Below are positions 6,776-16,483 of a stretch of 47,207 nucleotides of DNA, one piece after another (within the stretch, counting starts at the first letter, position 1; the number at the start of each line of letters is the position of its first letter). Source of the stretch: Solirubrobacterales bacterium (GTDB lineage Bacteria; Actinomycetota; Thermoleophilia; Solirubrobacterales; 70-9); the NCBI GenBank assembly GCA_035573435.1, contig DATMZR010000041.1:1-47207 (forward strand), in the 5' to 3' direction. The translations under genes were made by a program, and so were the position numbers. The notes below the pieces were generated by a model that was given only the letters and a program-made list of their open reading frames with translations, was not told the DNA's origin and did no database searches.

Positions 6776-6847
6776 TGGGCGCGGCTGGTTTCGAACCAGC
6801 GACCTCTCGCGTGTGAAGCGAGCGCTCTCCCACTGAGCTACGCGCCC
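6776..6847 (-). tRNA. tRNA-Val (anticodon CAC)
   Basis: Read on the minus strand, 72 nt fold into a complete cloverleaf. The acceptor stem is GGGCGCG/CGCGCCC with discriminator A, the D-stem is GCUC/GAGC, and the anticodon stem CUCGC/GCGAG carries loop UUCACAC (anticodon CAC, reads GUG). A five-base variable loop precedes the T-arm GCUGG–UUCGAAA–CCAGC. No CCA is encoded. Its 3' portion is duplicated three times in the 4.2 kb beyond its 3' end, as expected of a tRNA gene used as an integration site. Confidence 0.97.
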
Positions 6848-6907
6848 GGGTGGCCCGATGATAGGACGCAAGGCGCCGGGCGGCGCCGGCGCGGCACCTG
6901 CGGCCGG

Positions 6908-7567
6908 CTACTGGTCCGACGAATAGTTGAAGGTCGACTCGAAGCCACAGCTGCCCGTGTACTCGAACCGAAGCGCTCCATCCTCAACGCTCAGCTGGTC
7001 GGCGTAGAGCTCCCGGCCGGAGCGGTGGTGACCGGGGATGATGCAGGTCACAGGCTCCTGGTCGGGCACCGGCTCGCGGATCCGCAGCGTGACCTGGCCG
7101 CCGGCGCGGAGCCAGCTGCGCCCGGAGGTGTGCTCGATCTCGATCGGAACGGCACGCACGCCGAGCGGGTTGCTGTCCTTGAACGCCCACGGGAATTGCT
7201 TCAGCGGCGTCCCCCCGAGTCGGCCACCGAAGATCTCGGCAAGCGCCTCGCGCTGGCCCTCGTCGCCGCGCTCGTCGAGGTAGAGCCAGAAGGTCCAGGG
7301 GGAGCCGGGCTCATCGTCGCTGTAGCGAAGGGCGAGGACCACGTTGAGCCCGGACAAGTCGATCTCCCCCGCACGTCCGCGCTCGATTACCCAGGAGAGC
7401 ACGCCCATGCAGACCCCATAGGTTGAGCGACCCCCCTTGCGGTCGCCGATGCTGCGGCAAGGACAGATCGCCTCGCAGTTGCACGACTCCAGGTAGGTCC
7501 CGGAAAGCTGCCAGGGGAGGTGGTCGCCCACGGGGACGAGCGTAACGGCGCCGCCGTCTGGCCGCAT
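6908..7567 (-). CDS. DUF1326 domain protein
   Basis: A 219-residue protein with the DUF1326 signature near the N-terminus: SGTYLESCNCEAICPC, with cysteines at 29, 31, 35 and 37. Later family blocks include GVCMGVLSWVIERG and an ALAEIFGGRLGG segment. The function of DUF1326 is unknown; the clustered cysteines suggest metal binding. The ATG at 7567 has no clear Shine-Dalgarno, and an in-frame GTG at 7531 is an alternative start. It is a single-gene unit between tRNA-Val and the SRP RNA. Confidence 0.85.
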   Translation of the reverse strand: MRPDGGAVTLVPVGDHLPWQLSGTYLESCNCEAICPCRSIGDRKGGRSTYGVCMGVLSWVIERGRAGEIDLSGLNVVLALRYSDDEPGSPWTFWLYLDERGDEGQREALAEIFGGRLGGTPLKQFPWAFKDSNPLGVRAVPIEIEHTSGRSWLRAGGQVTLRIREPVPDQEPVTCIIPGHHRSGRELYADQLSVEDGALRFEYTGSCGFESTFNYSSDQ

Positions 7568-7591
7568 CGAGGATAGGATGACCGCTGGACC

Positions 7592-7801
7592 GTGCTAGGC
7601 GGGGAGGTAGCGGTGCCCTGTCACCCGCAATCCGCTCTAGCGGGGCTGAATGCCCGTCCGAGGGTCGCGGCCTTCGGGGTCGGTACGTCGCGGGCGGCGT
7701 TGACGGCCAGGTCCCGCGCAATGTGCGCCCGCGAACCAGGTCAGATCCGGAAGGAAGCAGCCTTAAGCGGTAGCGGGCATGTGCCGCGGATATGCCTGGC
7801 T
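7592..7801 (+). ncRNA. ffs: signal recognition particle RNA
   Basis: The domain IV motif that binds Ffh is intact: GGTCAGATCCGG then AAGGAAGCAGC at 7739–7761. The 5' part contains GGTGCCCTGTCACCCGCAAT, typical of the Alu domain of long Gram-positive SRP RNAs. The ends pair: GCTAGGC at 7594–7600 with GCCTGGC at 7794–7800, so the RNA is about 210 nt; the exact ends are approximate. SRP RNA directly upstream of dnaX–ybaB–recR is common in Gram-positive bacteria. It works with Ffh in co-translational targeting of membrane proteins. Confidence 0.9.
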
Positions 7802-7866
7802 CGAGCCAGCCACGACGGGAACGCCCGGGGACTGCTCTCGAAGGCGGGCCGCACGGTCCTGCGCGC

Positions 7867-8571
7867 TCAGCCCGTCTCGACGACCTTCGGCGCCAGCCTC
7901 AGGCGGAGCCTGCGCGGCATATGCGGCACCGACGTTCCCCCGGTCGAGGTTTGCCGGGTGCCGGACGGTGAGGTGCCACCGGTGCTCGGCTTCGCCCCCG
8001 ACGAGGGCGGGGGCTCTTCGGGCGGCTCGGGGCACTTGCGTGTGTAGACGACCCGGGCCGGGTCCTTCGGCTCGGTCTCGGAGTGCATCCAGGAGAGGTG
8101 GAGGTGGTCGCCGCGGCCGTGGCCGGCATCGCCGTTCCAGCCCACCCATCGCCAGGGCGGGATCGGGTGGTCCTGGCGCGGCTCTGCCTTGTGAGCGAGC
8201 TCACCGATCTGCGCCCAGGTTCCGCCCTTGCTCTTGTACGGGACGATGTCGGTGGCGAGGCCGATTGGATGCTCGCCGTTCGCAGCATGGGCCGAGTCGG
8301 TGGAGTACCCGTCGGTGATGAAGATGTCATAGCGCCGCTTCATCCAGCGGATGTCCGCCAGGAGGCGCCGGTCGATCTTCTCCCCGGGAAAGCCGGGGAT
8401 GTCCACGAAGCGGCCTCCACCCACGGTCTTGCAGAGGTGGGTGTCGATCAGCTTGCTCCGCATCCTGGCGGGCGCCGGGGAGGCGATGGCTCCCGCGATC
8501 AGGGCAGCCAGGGGCAGCGCGATGAGCGCGCGCGTACGACGGCTCCGAGCATGGGCGGCGGTGCCTGCCAT
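7867..8571 (-). CDS. secreted M15-like (DD-carboxypeptidase fold) protein
   Basis: A 234-residue protein with a signal peptide (ALIALPLAALIAGAIASPAPA, residues 15–35). The central domain has a zinc-peptidase pattern: H101-P-I-G-L-A-T-D108, matching the HxxGxAxD of M15 peptidases, then GDHLHLSW with H156 and H158. These are likely zinc ligands and suggest a peptidoglycan DD- or LD-carboxypeptidase-like role in the envelope. The C-terminal 60 residues are Pro/Ser/Gly-rich and low in complexity. Activity is inferred from the motifs. It is transcribed toward the SRP RNA, 65 bp away. Confidence 0.7.
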   Translation of the reverse strand: MAGTAAHARSRRTRALIALPLAALIAGAIASPAPARMRSKLIDTHLCKTVGGGRFVDIPGFPGEKIDRRLLADIRWMKRRYDIFITDGYSTDSAHAANGEHPIGLATDIVPYKSKGGTWAQIGELAHKAEPRQDHPIPPWRWVGWNGDAGHGRGDHLHLSWMHSETEPKDPARVVYTRKCPEPPEEPPPSSGAKPSTGGTSPSGTRQTSTGGTSVPHMPRRLRLRLAPKVVETG

Positions 8572-8671
8572 TGGCTTCAGGGATCGGCATCCGGGCGCGG
8601 ATCCAGAAACGCTCTAGACGAATGTCCGAGGTGGTCGGGCGGGCCGGACCCACAGCTAGACTGGCCTCCCC

Positions 8672-10297
8672 GTGTCCGAGACCTCCCTCTATCGCCGCCA
8701 CCGCCCCCAGGCTTTCGACGAGGTGGTCGGCCAAGAGCACGTGGTGCGCACCCTGCGAAACGCGGTGGAGCGCGACCGCGTGCACCACGCCTACCTGTTC
8801 GTGGGCTCGCGGGGAACGGGCAAGACCTCGGTGGCGAAGATCCTCGCCCGCTCCCTCAACTGTGTCAACGGGCCCACCGTGACGCCCTGCGGGGAGTGTG
8901 AGTCCTGCCTCACGATCGCCGCCGGCTCCTCGCTCGACGTGATCGAGATGGACGCCGCCTCGAACCGCTCCGTCGACGACATCCGCGAGCTTCGCGAGCG
9001 GGTCGGCTATGCACCGGCGGCCGGCCGCTGGAAGGTCTACATCCTGGACGAGGCGCACATGCTCACACGCGAGGCGTGGAACGCGTTCCTCAAGACGCTC
9101 GAGGAGCCGCCCCCGAACACCGCCTTCGTGCTCTGCACCACCGAGCCGCACAAGGTGATGCCGACGATCGTCGACCGCTGCCAGCGCTTCGACTTCCAGC
9201 GACCCTCGCTGGAGCAGATCGCCGAGGTGGTGCGACGGGTGGCGGGAGCGGAGTCGATCGAGATCGAGGACGGCGCGGTGGCGGCCATCGCCCGCGCCGC
9301 CACCGGCAGCTTCCGCGACGCCCTCGGGACGCTCGACCAGCTCGTCGCCTACGGCGGCAAGCAGGTCGCCACCGACGACGTGCTGGCCGTGCTCGGCGTG
9401 GCCGAGGCCGAGCTGATCCTGGCCGTCGCCGACGCGATTGCCGCCGAGGACGGCAAGGCCGCGCTGGAGGCGAGCGACCGCCTGGCACGCTCGGGCCGGG
9501 ACCTGGCGCAGTTCGGTCGGGACCTGCTGGCCCACCTGCGCCAGCTGCTGGTGATCCGGACAATCGGTGAGCCGCCCGCCACCTTCAGCGTCACCGCCGC
9601 CGACCCGGAGCGGCTCCGCGTCCAGGCCGAGGCCTTCTCAGATCTGGCCCTCACCCGGGCGATCGACGTGATCGCCGCGGCGCTGGCGGCAATCAAGGAG
9701 GGCGACGAGCCGCGCATGACCCTGGAGTTGGCGATCCTGCGCGCCGCTCGGCCCGACGTTGACCCATCGCGCGCCGCCCTGGCGCAGCGTCTCGAGCGAG
9801 TGGAGCGACTTTTGGAGGGCGGCGTCGCCCAGATCGCCGGCAAGCCTTCCGAGGACAATCCCGGGCCCACTGCGGTGGCCACGGAGGCGGTGGCCACGGA
9901 GGCGGTTGACTTCGAGCGGATCAGCGGCCTGTGGCCGGCGGTGCTCGATCAGGTCCGCGAATCCGGCTCGGAGCTGCTCTCGACGGTGCTCGCCGCCGCG
10001 CGCCCGGTGGCCGTGGATGTGGAGCGAGCGGTGCTCGAGGTCGGCTTTCCGGCCAGCGCAGCCTTCAACAAGAGAAAGGCCGAAGCGCAGGACGCGCGCG
10101 AGCGCCTGGCAGAGGCGGTGAGGACGATCGCAGGCGAGCGCCTGCGGCCGGTCTACGTCCTGCTGGAGGGGAAGGACGAATCCGGGCCTGAGGGCGGCGA
10201 GTCGGCACTCAGCGAGGAGGAGCTGATCGAGCTCCTTCGCTCCGAGTTCGACGCCCAGGAGTTCGAGGCCGGCGAGGCAAAGGAGGCCGAGGGATGA
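8672..10297 (+). CDS. dnaX: DNA polymerase III subunit gamma/tau
   Basis: A 541-residue clamp-loader ATPase. It has the N-terminal TSLYRRHRPQAFDEVVGQ, Walker A GSRGTGKTS (45–53), a zinc module with C64, C73, C76 and C79, the Walker B-like DEAH at 126–129, sensor 1 CTTEPHKV and the DRCQRFDF arginine-finger segment. After the collar domain comes a linker with the in-frame tandem repeat VATEAVATEAV and a C-terminal domain ending in acidic residues. No slippery A-rich site for a gamma frameshift is visible, so one tau-like product is expected. The GTG start has TAGACT 9 nt upstream and no Shine-Dalgarno. It overlaps ybaB by 4 nt. Confidence 0.97.
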   Translation: MSETSLYRRHRPQAFDEVVGQEHVVRTLRNAVERDRVHHAYLFVGSRGTGKTSVAKILARSLNCVNGPTVTPCGECESCLTIAAGSSLDVIEMDAASNRSVDDIRELRERVGYAPAAGRWKVYILDEAHMLTREAWNAFLKTLEEPPPNTAFVLCTTEPHKVMPTIVDRCQRFDFQRPSLEQIAEVVRRVAGAESIEIEDGAVAAIARAATGSFRDALGTLDQLVAYGGKQVATDDVLAVLGVAEAELILAVADAIAAEDGKAALEASDRLARSGRDLAQFGRDLLAHLRQLLVIRTIGEPPATFSVTAADPERLRVQAEAFSDLALTRAIDVIAAALAAIKEGDEPRMTLELAILRAARPDVDPSRAALAQRLERVERLLEGGVAQIAGKPSEDNPGPTAVATEAVATEAVDFERISGLWPAVLDQVRESGSELLSTVLAAARPVAVDVERAVLEVGFPASAAFNKRKAEAQDARERLAEAVRTIAGERLRPVYVLLEGKDESGPEGGESALSEEELIELLRSEFDAQEFEAGEAKEAEG

Positions 10298-10653
10298 CCC
10301 GGATGCCGAACCCGGGCCGCGGCTCAGGCGGCCTGGACCTGAACGCGATGATGAAGCAGGTGCAGCAGCTGCAGGGCGAGATGATGGAGGCGCAGGAGAA
10401 GCTCAAGGACGAAATCGTCGAGGCGAGCGCGGGCGGGGGCATGGTGAAAGTGAAGATGAGCGGGGATCTGAGGCTGCTCGAGATCGCGATCGATCCCGAG
10501 GCGATCGATCCCGAGGACGCGGAACTGCTTCAGGACATGGTCACGGCCGCCGTCAACGAGGCGATCCGCTCCGCCCAGGAGCTGGCCACGAGCAAGCTAG
10601 GCGGGATCGCTGGCGCAGGGGGGCTGGGAGGCCTGGGGCTTCCGGGCGGCTGA
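10294..10653 (+). CDS. YbaB/EbfC family nucleoid-associated protein
   Basis: A 119-residue small DNA-binding protein with the family core: LNAMMKQVQQLQGEMMEAQEKL helix, then VEASAGGGMVKVKMSGD and IAIDPEAIDPEDAELLQDMV. The C-terminus is Gly-rich. YbaB dimers bind DNA and are thought to act in nucleoid organisation or in DNA repair together with RecR. The ATG overlaps the dnaX stop (ATGA), and recR follows after 32 bp, giving the classic dnaX–ybaB–recR cluster. Confidence 0.95.
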   Translation: MTRMPNPGRGSGGLDLNAMMKQVQQLQGEMMEAQEKLKDEIVEASAGGGMVKVKMSGDLRLLEIAIDPEAIDPEDAELLQDMVTAAVNEAIRSAQELATSKLGGIAGAGGLGGLGLPGG

Positions 10654-10685
10654 GCACGCCGCCCCGCTCGCTACCGTCAAGCGGC

Positions 10686-11297
10686 GTGCACCCAGCGCCG
10701 ATCCAGCGACTGATCACGGAGCTCTCCCGCCTGCCCGGCGTCGGCCAGCGGACCGCGCAGCGGCTCGCCTTCCACATCCTGCGTGCCGGCGACACGGAGG
10801 CGCTCGGCCTCGCGGAGGCGATCCGAGAGGTGAAGGAGAAGGTGGGGCTCTGCGAGCTCTGCTTCAACCTGGCAGAGGGGCCGCGTTGCCGGATCTGCGA
10901 GGACGAAAGGCGGGACTCCTCGTTGATCTGCGTGGTGGAGGAGCCATCCGACGTGATCCCGATCGAGCGCACCGGCGAGTATCGTGGCCTCTATCACGTG
11001 CTCGGCGGTGCGCTGTCGCCGATCGACGGCGTCGACCCCGAGGACCTGAGGATTGCCGAGCTCGTGCGACGCACGGAAGGGGGTGACGTGCGCGAGGTGG
11101 TCCTCGCGACCAATCCGACCACCACCGGCGAGGCGACCGCGCTCCACGTCGCCGAGCTGCTGCGAGACCGGGTGACGATCACTCGCCTCGCCAGCGGGCT
11201 CCCGGTCGGCGCCGACCTCGAGCATGCCGACGAGGTGACGTTGGGACGCGCGCTCTCGGGACGCAGGGCCCTCGACGGTTGGGGCCAGGCGGGCTGA
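10686..11297 (+). CDS. recR: recombination mediator protein RecR
   Basis: A 203-residue protein with the complete RecR layout: a helix-hairpin-helix (LPGVGQRTAQRLAFH, 16–30), a C4 zinc finger with C56, C59, C68 and C71, and a Toprim domain from about residue 79 (SLICVVEEPSDV, EYRGLYHVLGGALSP, ATNPTTTGEATA). The C-terminal TLGRALSGRR is typical. RecR works with RecF/RecO to load RecA at gaps. The GTG start has TACCGT 8 nt upstream and no Shine-Dalgarno, so recR may also have its own leaderless promoter. It is convergent with the MMPL gene, with 1 nt between the stops. Confidence 0.97.
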   Translation: MHPAPIQRLITELSRLPGVGQRTAQRLAFHILRAGDTEALGLAEAIREVKEKVGLCELCFNLAEGPRCRICEDERRDSSLICVVEEPSDVIPIERTGEYRGLYHVLGGALSPIDGVDPEDLRIAELVRRTEGGDVREVVLATNPTTTGEATALHVAELLRDRVTITRLASGLPVGADLEHADEVTLGRALSGRRALDGWGQAG

Positions 11298-11298
11298 T

Positions 11299-13443
11299 CT
11301 ACGCCTCGGAGAGCCCGATCCGCGCGTACAGGCGACGCAGCGGGCGGGGCGCCCACCAGTTCCACTTGCCAAGGAGCTCCATCAGCGAGGGAACCAGGAG
11401 AGCGCGGATGATGCTCGCGTCGATCAGCACGGCGAGCGCGGTGCCTATCCCGTTTTCCTTGAGGAAGATAATCTGCGAGGTCGCGAAGGCGCCGATCGCG
11501 ATCGCGAACAGGAGCGCGGCGGCGGTGACGATTCGCCCGGTTCGTTCGAGCCCGATCGCCACCGACTCGGAATCCGAGGCCCCGTGGTCCCGCGCCTCCT
11601 TGATCCGCGACAGCAGGAAGACGGCGTAGTCCGTCGACAGACCGAAGGCGACTGCGAACAGCAGGATCGGCATCGTCTGCTCCAGCGCACCCTGGCCGGT
11701 GTAATCGAGGAGCCCCTCCAGGTTTCCGTGCTGGAACAGCAGCACCAGGATTCCGAACACGGCGCTCAGGTTCAAGACGTTCATGATCAGCGACTTCACC
11801 GGCAGGATCACCGAGCCTGTCATCAGGAACAGGATCACCAGGGTGGCGCCCACGACGATCGTCAGCGCCAGCGGGAGATGCGCCTCGAGGCTGGACTGGA
11901 AGTCGACGAAGTGGGCCGCGCCGCCGGTGACCAGCACGGTGGCGCCGGGCGGGTTCCGCAGATCGCGAATCCGCTTCACGGTGGACTTGGCCGATTCGGA
12001 GGTGAACGGCGCGTTGCCGATCGCGTCCACGGTCGTCACGCCGCCGCCGAGTTGCTGCGCCGGCTGGATAGCGGTGATTCCCGGGTCGCGCTTGACCTCC
12101 GAGAGGAAGTCCGCGGTCGCGCTGGGCCGCCCGCCCTCGATCGCAAGGCGGATGGGGGTGTCGCGGAAAGGCGGGAAGTCAGAGCGCACGGCGTCGTCGA
12201 CCTGACGCGCGCTCGCGCTCTCGGGCAGCACCTGTGCGTCCACCGAGGTGAACTTGATGCCGAAAAACGGGATCCCCAGGGCGATCAGGAATGCCGCGCT
12301 CAGGCCCGCGATCGGGACGGGCCGCCGCATCACGAAGCGTGAGAGGCGGTACCAAAAGCCCGTCTCCGTCTGGGTCGCCTCACGTTCGGCGCGGCGCTGA
12401 AGGAAGCGAGGGGCGAGGGCGTTCACCCGCGGCCCGAGCATGCTGAGGACGGCGGGCAGGACCACCAGGGCCACGCTCGCCGCGAGCAGTGCCACCAACG
12501 ACCCGCCGATCCCCATCGAGTAGAGGAACCGCTGGGGGAAGACGATCAGCGAGGCAAGCGCCACGGCCACCGTGAGCGACGAGAACATGACCGTGCGGCC
12601 GGCGGTCCTCATGGTGGCGCGCAAGGCCTCCCACCGCTCGGTGCGGCTCCCCGGCCGGTCCAGATCCACGCCGCGTTTCGCCAGCTCCTCCCGATAGCGG
12701 GAGACGATGAACAGGCTGTAGTCGATGGCCAGTCCGAGGCCCAGCCCAGTGGTCAGGTTGAGCGCGAAGATCGAGATCGAGCCGACCTCGCTCGCGACCC
12801 TCAGGATGAAGAACGTGCCGATGATCGCCAGGCCGCCGATCAACAGGGGCAGCAGCGAGGCGATGAGGCTGCGGAAAAAGAGCAGGGAGAGCAGGAACAA
12901 CAACGGAAAGGCCAGTAGCTCTGCCCGCCGCAGGTCGGATTCGACCTGCTTGTTGACCTGTTCGGTGGCGAGCGCATAGCCGCCCACGGTGACGCCCGGC
13001 CGGCCGTTCAGCTGGTCGGCGATGCCCGAGGCCGCGTCCTGAAGGGCCTTGTCGTCGGTGGGCTTCAGGGCGACCGAGACATAGGTCTGGGTTCCGTCCT
13101 TGGAGACGAAGGCGGCCGAATGCGTGTCGTAGTAGCCCCTCACCCAGGCGACGTCTTCGCGAGCCTGAAGCTCGCGCTCGATTCCTTCGACGCGTGCCCG
13201 GGTCTGTGGGTTGGCGACCGGCGCGTCCCGCATCCAGACGATCACCGACGGGTCCCGGTAGCCACGTTCCTGAAGCAGCTCGTCGGCCTTGACGCTGTCG
13301 GTGGCGGGATCGTCGGCGCCGTATGGATCGAGGCGCTCCGCCACCGAGCTGCCGACCGCGGCGGCGAAGATGAAGAAGGCCGCCGCCCCGATCGCCACCA
13401 CTCGACGGCGTCGGTACACGAATCTGGCGAGTGAATCGAGCAT
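11299..13443 (-). CDS. MMPL-family (RND superfamily) membrane transporter
   Basis: A 714-residue transporter with two repeats, each with one N-terminal membrane helix, an outer loop of about 120–150 residues and five further helices. This is the MmpL/RND layout. [22 protein letters not shown] and [17 protein letters not shown] are the paired motifs of this family, carrying the proton-relay Asp–Tyr pairs. Such proteins export lipids or drugs by proton antiport. The ATG at 13443 shares one base with the stop of the PadR gene (TGATG), so the two are translationally coupled. The regulator pairing favours efflux of a toxic or hydrophobic compound; the substrate cannot be read. Confidence 0.93.
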   Translation of the reverse strand: MLDSLARFVYRRRRVVAIGAAAFFIFAAAVGSSVAERLDPYGADDPATDSVKADELLQERGYRDPSVIVWMRDAPVANPQTRARVEGIERELQAREDVAWVRGYYDTHSAAFVSKDGTQTYVSVALKPTDDKALQDAASGIADQLNGRPGVTVGGYALATEQVNKQVESDLRRAELLAFPLLFLLSLLFFRSLIASLLPLLIGGLAIIGTFFILRVASEVGSISIFALNLTTGLGLGLAIDYSLFIVSRYREELAKRGVDLDRPGSRTERWEALRATMRTAGRTVMFSSLTVAVALASLIVFPQRFLYSMGIGGSLVALLAASVALVVLPAVLSMLGPRVNALAPRFLQRRAEREATQTETGFWYRLSRFVMRRPVPIAGLSAAFLIALGIPFFGIKFTSVDAQVLPESASARQVDDAVRSDFPPFRDTPIRLAIEGGRPSATADFLSEVKRDPGITAIQPAQQLGGGVTTVDAIGNAPFTSESAKSTVKRIRDLRNPPGATVLVTGGAAHFVDFQSSLEAHLPLALTIVVGATLVILFLMTGSVILPVKSLIMNVLNLSAVFGILVLLFQHGNLEGLLDYTGQGALEQTMPILLFAVAFGLSTDYAVFLLSRIKEARDHGASDSESVAIGLERTGRIVTAAALLFAIAIGAFATSQIIFLKENGIGTALAVLIDASIIRALLVPSLMELLGKWNWWAPRPLRRLYARIGLSEA

Positions 13444-13985
13444 CAAGCGGTCTTCCTCTCGCGTGCGGCCTCGTCCTCCAAGGCGCGCCTGGTTCGCTCG
13501 GACCAGGCCACCATCCATTCGTTGAACTCGATCCCATGGCGGAGAACGAGGTAGGCGAAGCCCTCCGGCTTCCCGGTCGCCTCGATCTCCTTCAGCCGCG
13601 CGGCGATTCGCTCGTGGGTGCGGCCCTTGGCTTCCAGAGTCCCGGGGGCCGAGTCACCTTCGGTGGCGTCGGCGAAGAAAAGCTTCAGAAGCGCCTCGTC
13701 GCGGAGCTCGAAGACCTCCGGATCGGCGTCCAGCCAGGCGCGCAGCTCCTTGCGGCCGGCGGGCGTCAGGCGGTAGACGTTGCGCCTCCGGCCGCCCTGC
13801 GGGCTCGCCTTGCCCTCGATCAGTCCGCCGGTTGCGAGCCGGCGCAGCTCGGGATAGATCTGGCCGTAGCTGGCCGCCCAGAAGAAGCGGGTGGACTCGT
13901 CGACGATCGACTTGATCTCGTAGCCGCTCATCGGTCGCCAGCCGAGCATTCCGAGGATCACGTAGGCGGTGGGCGAGAGCACCAT
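13443..13985 (-). CDS. PadR family transcriptional regulator
   Basis: A 180-residue regulator. The N-terminal winged helix ([21 protein letters not shown], then [17 protein letters not shown] and [13 protein letters not shown]) is the standard PadR signature. The C-terminal half is the Vir-like helical dimerisation domain with [17 protein letters not shown]. It probably represses its own operon, which contains the MMPL transporter, through the palindrome at its start codon, and is released by a ligand of the pump. It is divergent from lysC. Confidence 0.93.
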   Translation of the reverse strand: MVLSPTAYVILGMLGWRPMSGYEIKSIVDESTRFFWAASYGQIYPELRRLATGGLIEGKASPQGGRRRNVYRLTPAGRKELRAWLDADPEVFELRDEALLKLFFADATEGDSAPGTLEAKGRTHERIAARLKEIEATGKPEGFAYLVLRHGIEFNEWMVAWSERTRRALEDEAARERKTA

Positions 13986-14002
13986 ATATCGCGAAGATAT
14001 AT
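13984..14002. promoter_or_regulatory. palindromic operator at the PadR start codon
   Basis: ATATATC (13984–13990) and GATATAT (13996–14002) form a perfect inverted repeat around a 5-nt centre (GCGAA). It is strikingly AT-rich in this GC-rich window. It covers the first bases of the PadR start codon and the leader just upstream, where a repressor would block transcription or translation. Autoregulation by PadR is inferred; binding is not shown by the sequence. Confidence 0.6.
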
Positions 14003-14090
14003 CGCGCTGGAAGGGCTCGGTGTGTGCAACGGGTCACAGAAGCCACGGCCTGATCAGGCGCCCGGATCGCCCTTATCCTCATTCGCCACG

Positions 14091-15404
14091 ATGGCAGCGA
14101 TCGGCGAGACAGTGGTGATGAAGTTCGGCGGCACCTCGGTCGCCGGGCCGGAGGACATCAAGCGCGCCGCCAGGCGGATCGTCGCCGCCCGCGAGGACGG
14201 CAAGCGCGTGGTCGCGGTGCTCTCTGCGCGCGGCAAGACCACCGACGACCTCGTGAGCATGGCCCACGAGGTGTCCGACACTCCGGCTGCCCGCGAGATG
14301 GACATGCTGCTCTCGACCGGCGAGCGGATCTCCTGCGCTCTGTGCGCGATGGCGATCCACGACCTGGGTCACAACGCGATCTCGCTCACCGGGTCGCAAG
14401 CGGGAATCGTCACCGACTCGTCTCACACGAAGGCCCGCATCCTCGACGTGCGAGCAGACCGGATCCGTGAGGCGCTCTCGGACGACCGGATTGCGCTGGT
14501 GGCGGGGTTCCAGGGAATCTCGGGCGACAGCCGCGACGTGACCACGCTCGGTCGGGGCGGCTCCGACACCACTGCGGTCGCGATCGCCGCGGCGCTGGGC
14601 GCCGACGTGTGTGAGATCTATACGGACGTCCGCGGGGTGTTCAGCGCCGATCCGCGGCTGGTTCCCGAGGCGCGCCTGTTGCGGATGGTTTCGTTCGAGG
14701 AGATGCTCGAGATGGCGGCCTCCGGCGCGAAGGTCCTTCAGCTTCGTTCAGTCGAGTACGCGCGAAACCACGAGATCCCGATTCATTGCCGAAGTTCCTT
14801 CGAGGAGAGCCCCGGTACCCTCGTCGTCTCGGAGAAGGAGACCATGGAAAGACCCTCGGTGACAGCCGTGACCCACGCCGACGAGGCGCGCGTGACCCTG
14901 GCCGGGGTGCGTGACGAGCCGGGGGTGGCGGCCCAGATCTTCGGCGCTCTGGCGGGCGCCAACGTGAACGTGGACATGATCATCCAGAACGAACCCGTGT
15001 CGGCCGAGCAGAAGGCCGACCTTTCGTTCACGCTCGACCAGGAGGATCTGCGCGCTGCGACGCACGCCCTCGACGGGCTCGAGATCTGCGAACGGCTGGA
15101 GGCGGACGAGCAAATCGGCAAGGTGTCCATCGTCGGCGCGGGCATGCGCAGCCACCCGGGCGTCGCCGCCAAGGTCTTCCAGACCCTGGGCGATCACGGG
15201 ATCAACATCGAGATGATCTCCACCTCGCCGATCAAGATCTCCTGTGTGATCGCCGCCGACGAGGTCCCGGCGGCGGTCCGGGCGCTGCACCAGGCCTTCG
15301 AGCTCGGTGAGGACGCCGTCCGTCGCGAGGAGCCGACCGGAGCGGAGCACCGGCCGGTCGTTCGTCCCGTCGGCGGCGAGGGCGAGTCCCGCGATGGCGC
15401 CTGA
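14091..15404 (+). CDS. lysC: aspartate kinase
   Basis: A 437-residue enzyme that phosphorylates aspartate, the first step to lysine, threonine and methionine. The kinase domain starts [14 protein letters not shown] (10–23) and includes [12 protein letters not shown] and [21 protein letters not shown]. Two C-terminal ACT domains follow ([20 protein letters not shown] and [20 protein letters not shown]), the usual site of feedback inhibition by Lys/Thr. The ATG at 14091 is chosen because family members begin close to the KFGGTS motif; TATCCT lies 11 nt upstream. It overlaps asd by 11 nt. Confidence 0.97.
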   Translation: MAAIGETVVMKFGGTSVAGPEDIKRAARRIVAAREDGKRVVAVLSARGKTTDDLVSMAHEVSDTPAAREMDMLLSTGERISCALCAMAIHDLGHNAISLTGSQAGIVTDSSHTKARILDVRADRIREALSDDRIALVAGFQGISGDSRDVTTLGRGGSDTTAVAIAAALGADVCEIYTDVRGVFSADPRLVPEARLLRMVSFEEMLEMAASGAKVLQLRSVEYARNHEIPIHCRSSFEESPGTLVVSEKETMERPSVTAVTHADEARVTLAGVRDEPGVAAQIFGALAGANVNVDMIIQNEPVSAEQKADLSFTLDQEDLRAATHALDGLEICERLEADEQIGKVSIVGAGMRSHPGVAAKVFQTLGDHGINIEMISTSPIKISCVIAADEVPAAVRALHQAFELGEDAVRREEPTGAEHRPVVRPVGGEGESRDGA

Positions 15405-16452
15405 CGGCTACAGGGTCGGCGTCCTCGGCGCCACGGGGGCCGTTGGCTCGACCATGCTCCAAGTGCTGGCCGAGCGCGGCTTTCCCGCGGACGAGGTGGT
15501 GGCTTTCGCGTCCGAGCGCTCCGCGGGGCGCAAGCTCGCCATGGACGGCCAGGAGCTGGAATGCCGGCCGCTCTCGGGCGAGGCGATCGAGGGCCTCGAT
15601 CTGGTCCTGTCATCGGCGGGCGGAGAGGTCAGCGCCGAGTGGGCGCCGAAGCTGGTCGAGGCGGGCGCGGTGGTGGTGGACAACACGAGCTACTGGCGCA
15701 TGCACGCCGACGTCCCGCTGGTGGTCGCCGAGGTCAATCCCGAGGCGCTCGACTCTCACCGGGGGATCGTGGCCAACCCCAACTGCTCGGCGATGCAGAT
15801 GGTCGTCGCGCTGGCGCCGATCCACCGCGCGGTGGGGATCGAGCGGATTGTCGTCTCGACCTATCAGCCGGTTTCCGGAACGGGCCGGCGGGCGATGCAG
15901 GAGCTTCGCGACCAGGCGCATGCCGTGCTCCACGATGGGGAGCCGCCTGCCCCCGAGGTGTACCCCCACCGGATCGGGTTCAACGTTTTGCCGCAGGTGG
16001 AGACGTTCAAGGGCGGAGACGACTACACGACCGAGGAGCGCAAGATGATGGCCGAGACGCGGAAGATCCTCGGTGTCGGGGAGGAAGAGCTGCAGATCTC
16101 GGCCACCTGCGTGCGAGTCCCTGTGCTCTACGGGGAGTCGGAGTCGATCAACGTGCAGACGCGCGATCCGCTGTCTCCGGAAGACTGCCGGGAGCTCCTG
16201 GCTCAAGCCCCCGGAGTGGTCGTCGTCGATGCGCCGGCGGAGGGCGTCTACCCGCTGGCGAGCGACGCCGCCGGGCGTGACGATGTGCTGGTTGGGCGCA
16301 TTCGCCGCGATCCCTCCCATGAGCGCTGCCTCAACCTCTGGGTGGTCGGCGACAACCTGCGAAAGGGGGCGGCCACGAACGCCGTCCAGGTCGCCGAGCT
16401 GCTCCACCAGCGCGGCCTGATCCGCCGCACCGAAGCGCCCGCGCCCGCGTAG
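15394..16452 (+). CDS. asd: aspartate-semialdehyde dehydrogenase
   Basis: A 352-residue NADPH enzyme that reduces aspartyl phosphate to aspartate semialdehyde, the step after LysC. It has the nucleotide-binding GATGAVG (12–18), the catalytic cysteine C131 in [20 protein letters not shown], and the [10 protein letters not shown] and [12 protein letters not shown] blocks. The ATG at 15394 lies inside the end of lysC, an 11-nt overlap that implies coupled translation. A longer in-frame extension to 15307 is an artefact inside lysC. Confidence 0.97.
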   Translation: MAPDGYRVGVLGATGAVGSTMLQVLAERGFPADEVVAFASERSAGRKLAMDGQELECRPLSGEAIEGLDLVLSSAGGEVSAEWAPKLVEAGAVVVDNTSYWRMHADVPLVVAEVNPEALDSHRGIVANPNCSAMQMVVALAPIHRAVGIERIVVSTYQPVSGTGRRAMQELRDQAHAVLHDGEPPAPEVYPHRIGFNVLPQVETFKGGDDYTTEERKMMAETRKILGVGEEELQISATCVRVPVLYGESESINVQTRDPLSPEDCRELLAQAPGVVVVDAPAEGVYPLASDAAGRDDVLVGRIRRDPSHERCLNLWVVGDNLRKGAATNAVQVAELLHQRGLIRRTEAPAPA

Positions 16453-16483
16453 GGGGCCGCCGCCCACTCTACGATCGGCGCCC

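Noticed and set aside
8672-10297. Programmed frameshift producing a short gamma subunit from dnaX
   Set aside because: No A-rich slippery heptamer with a following stem was seen. The tandem GCGGTGGCCACGGAG units near 9870–9905 keep the frame and only encode the linker.
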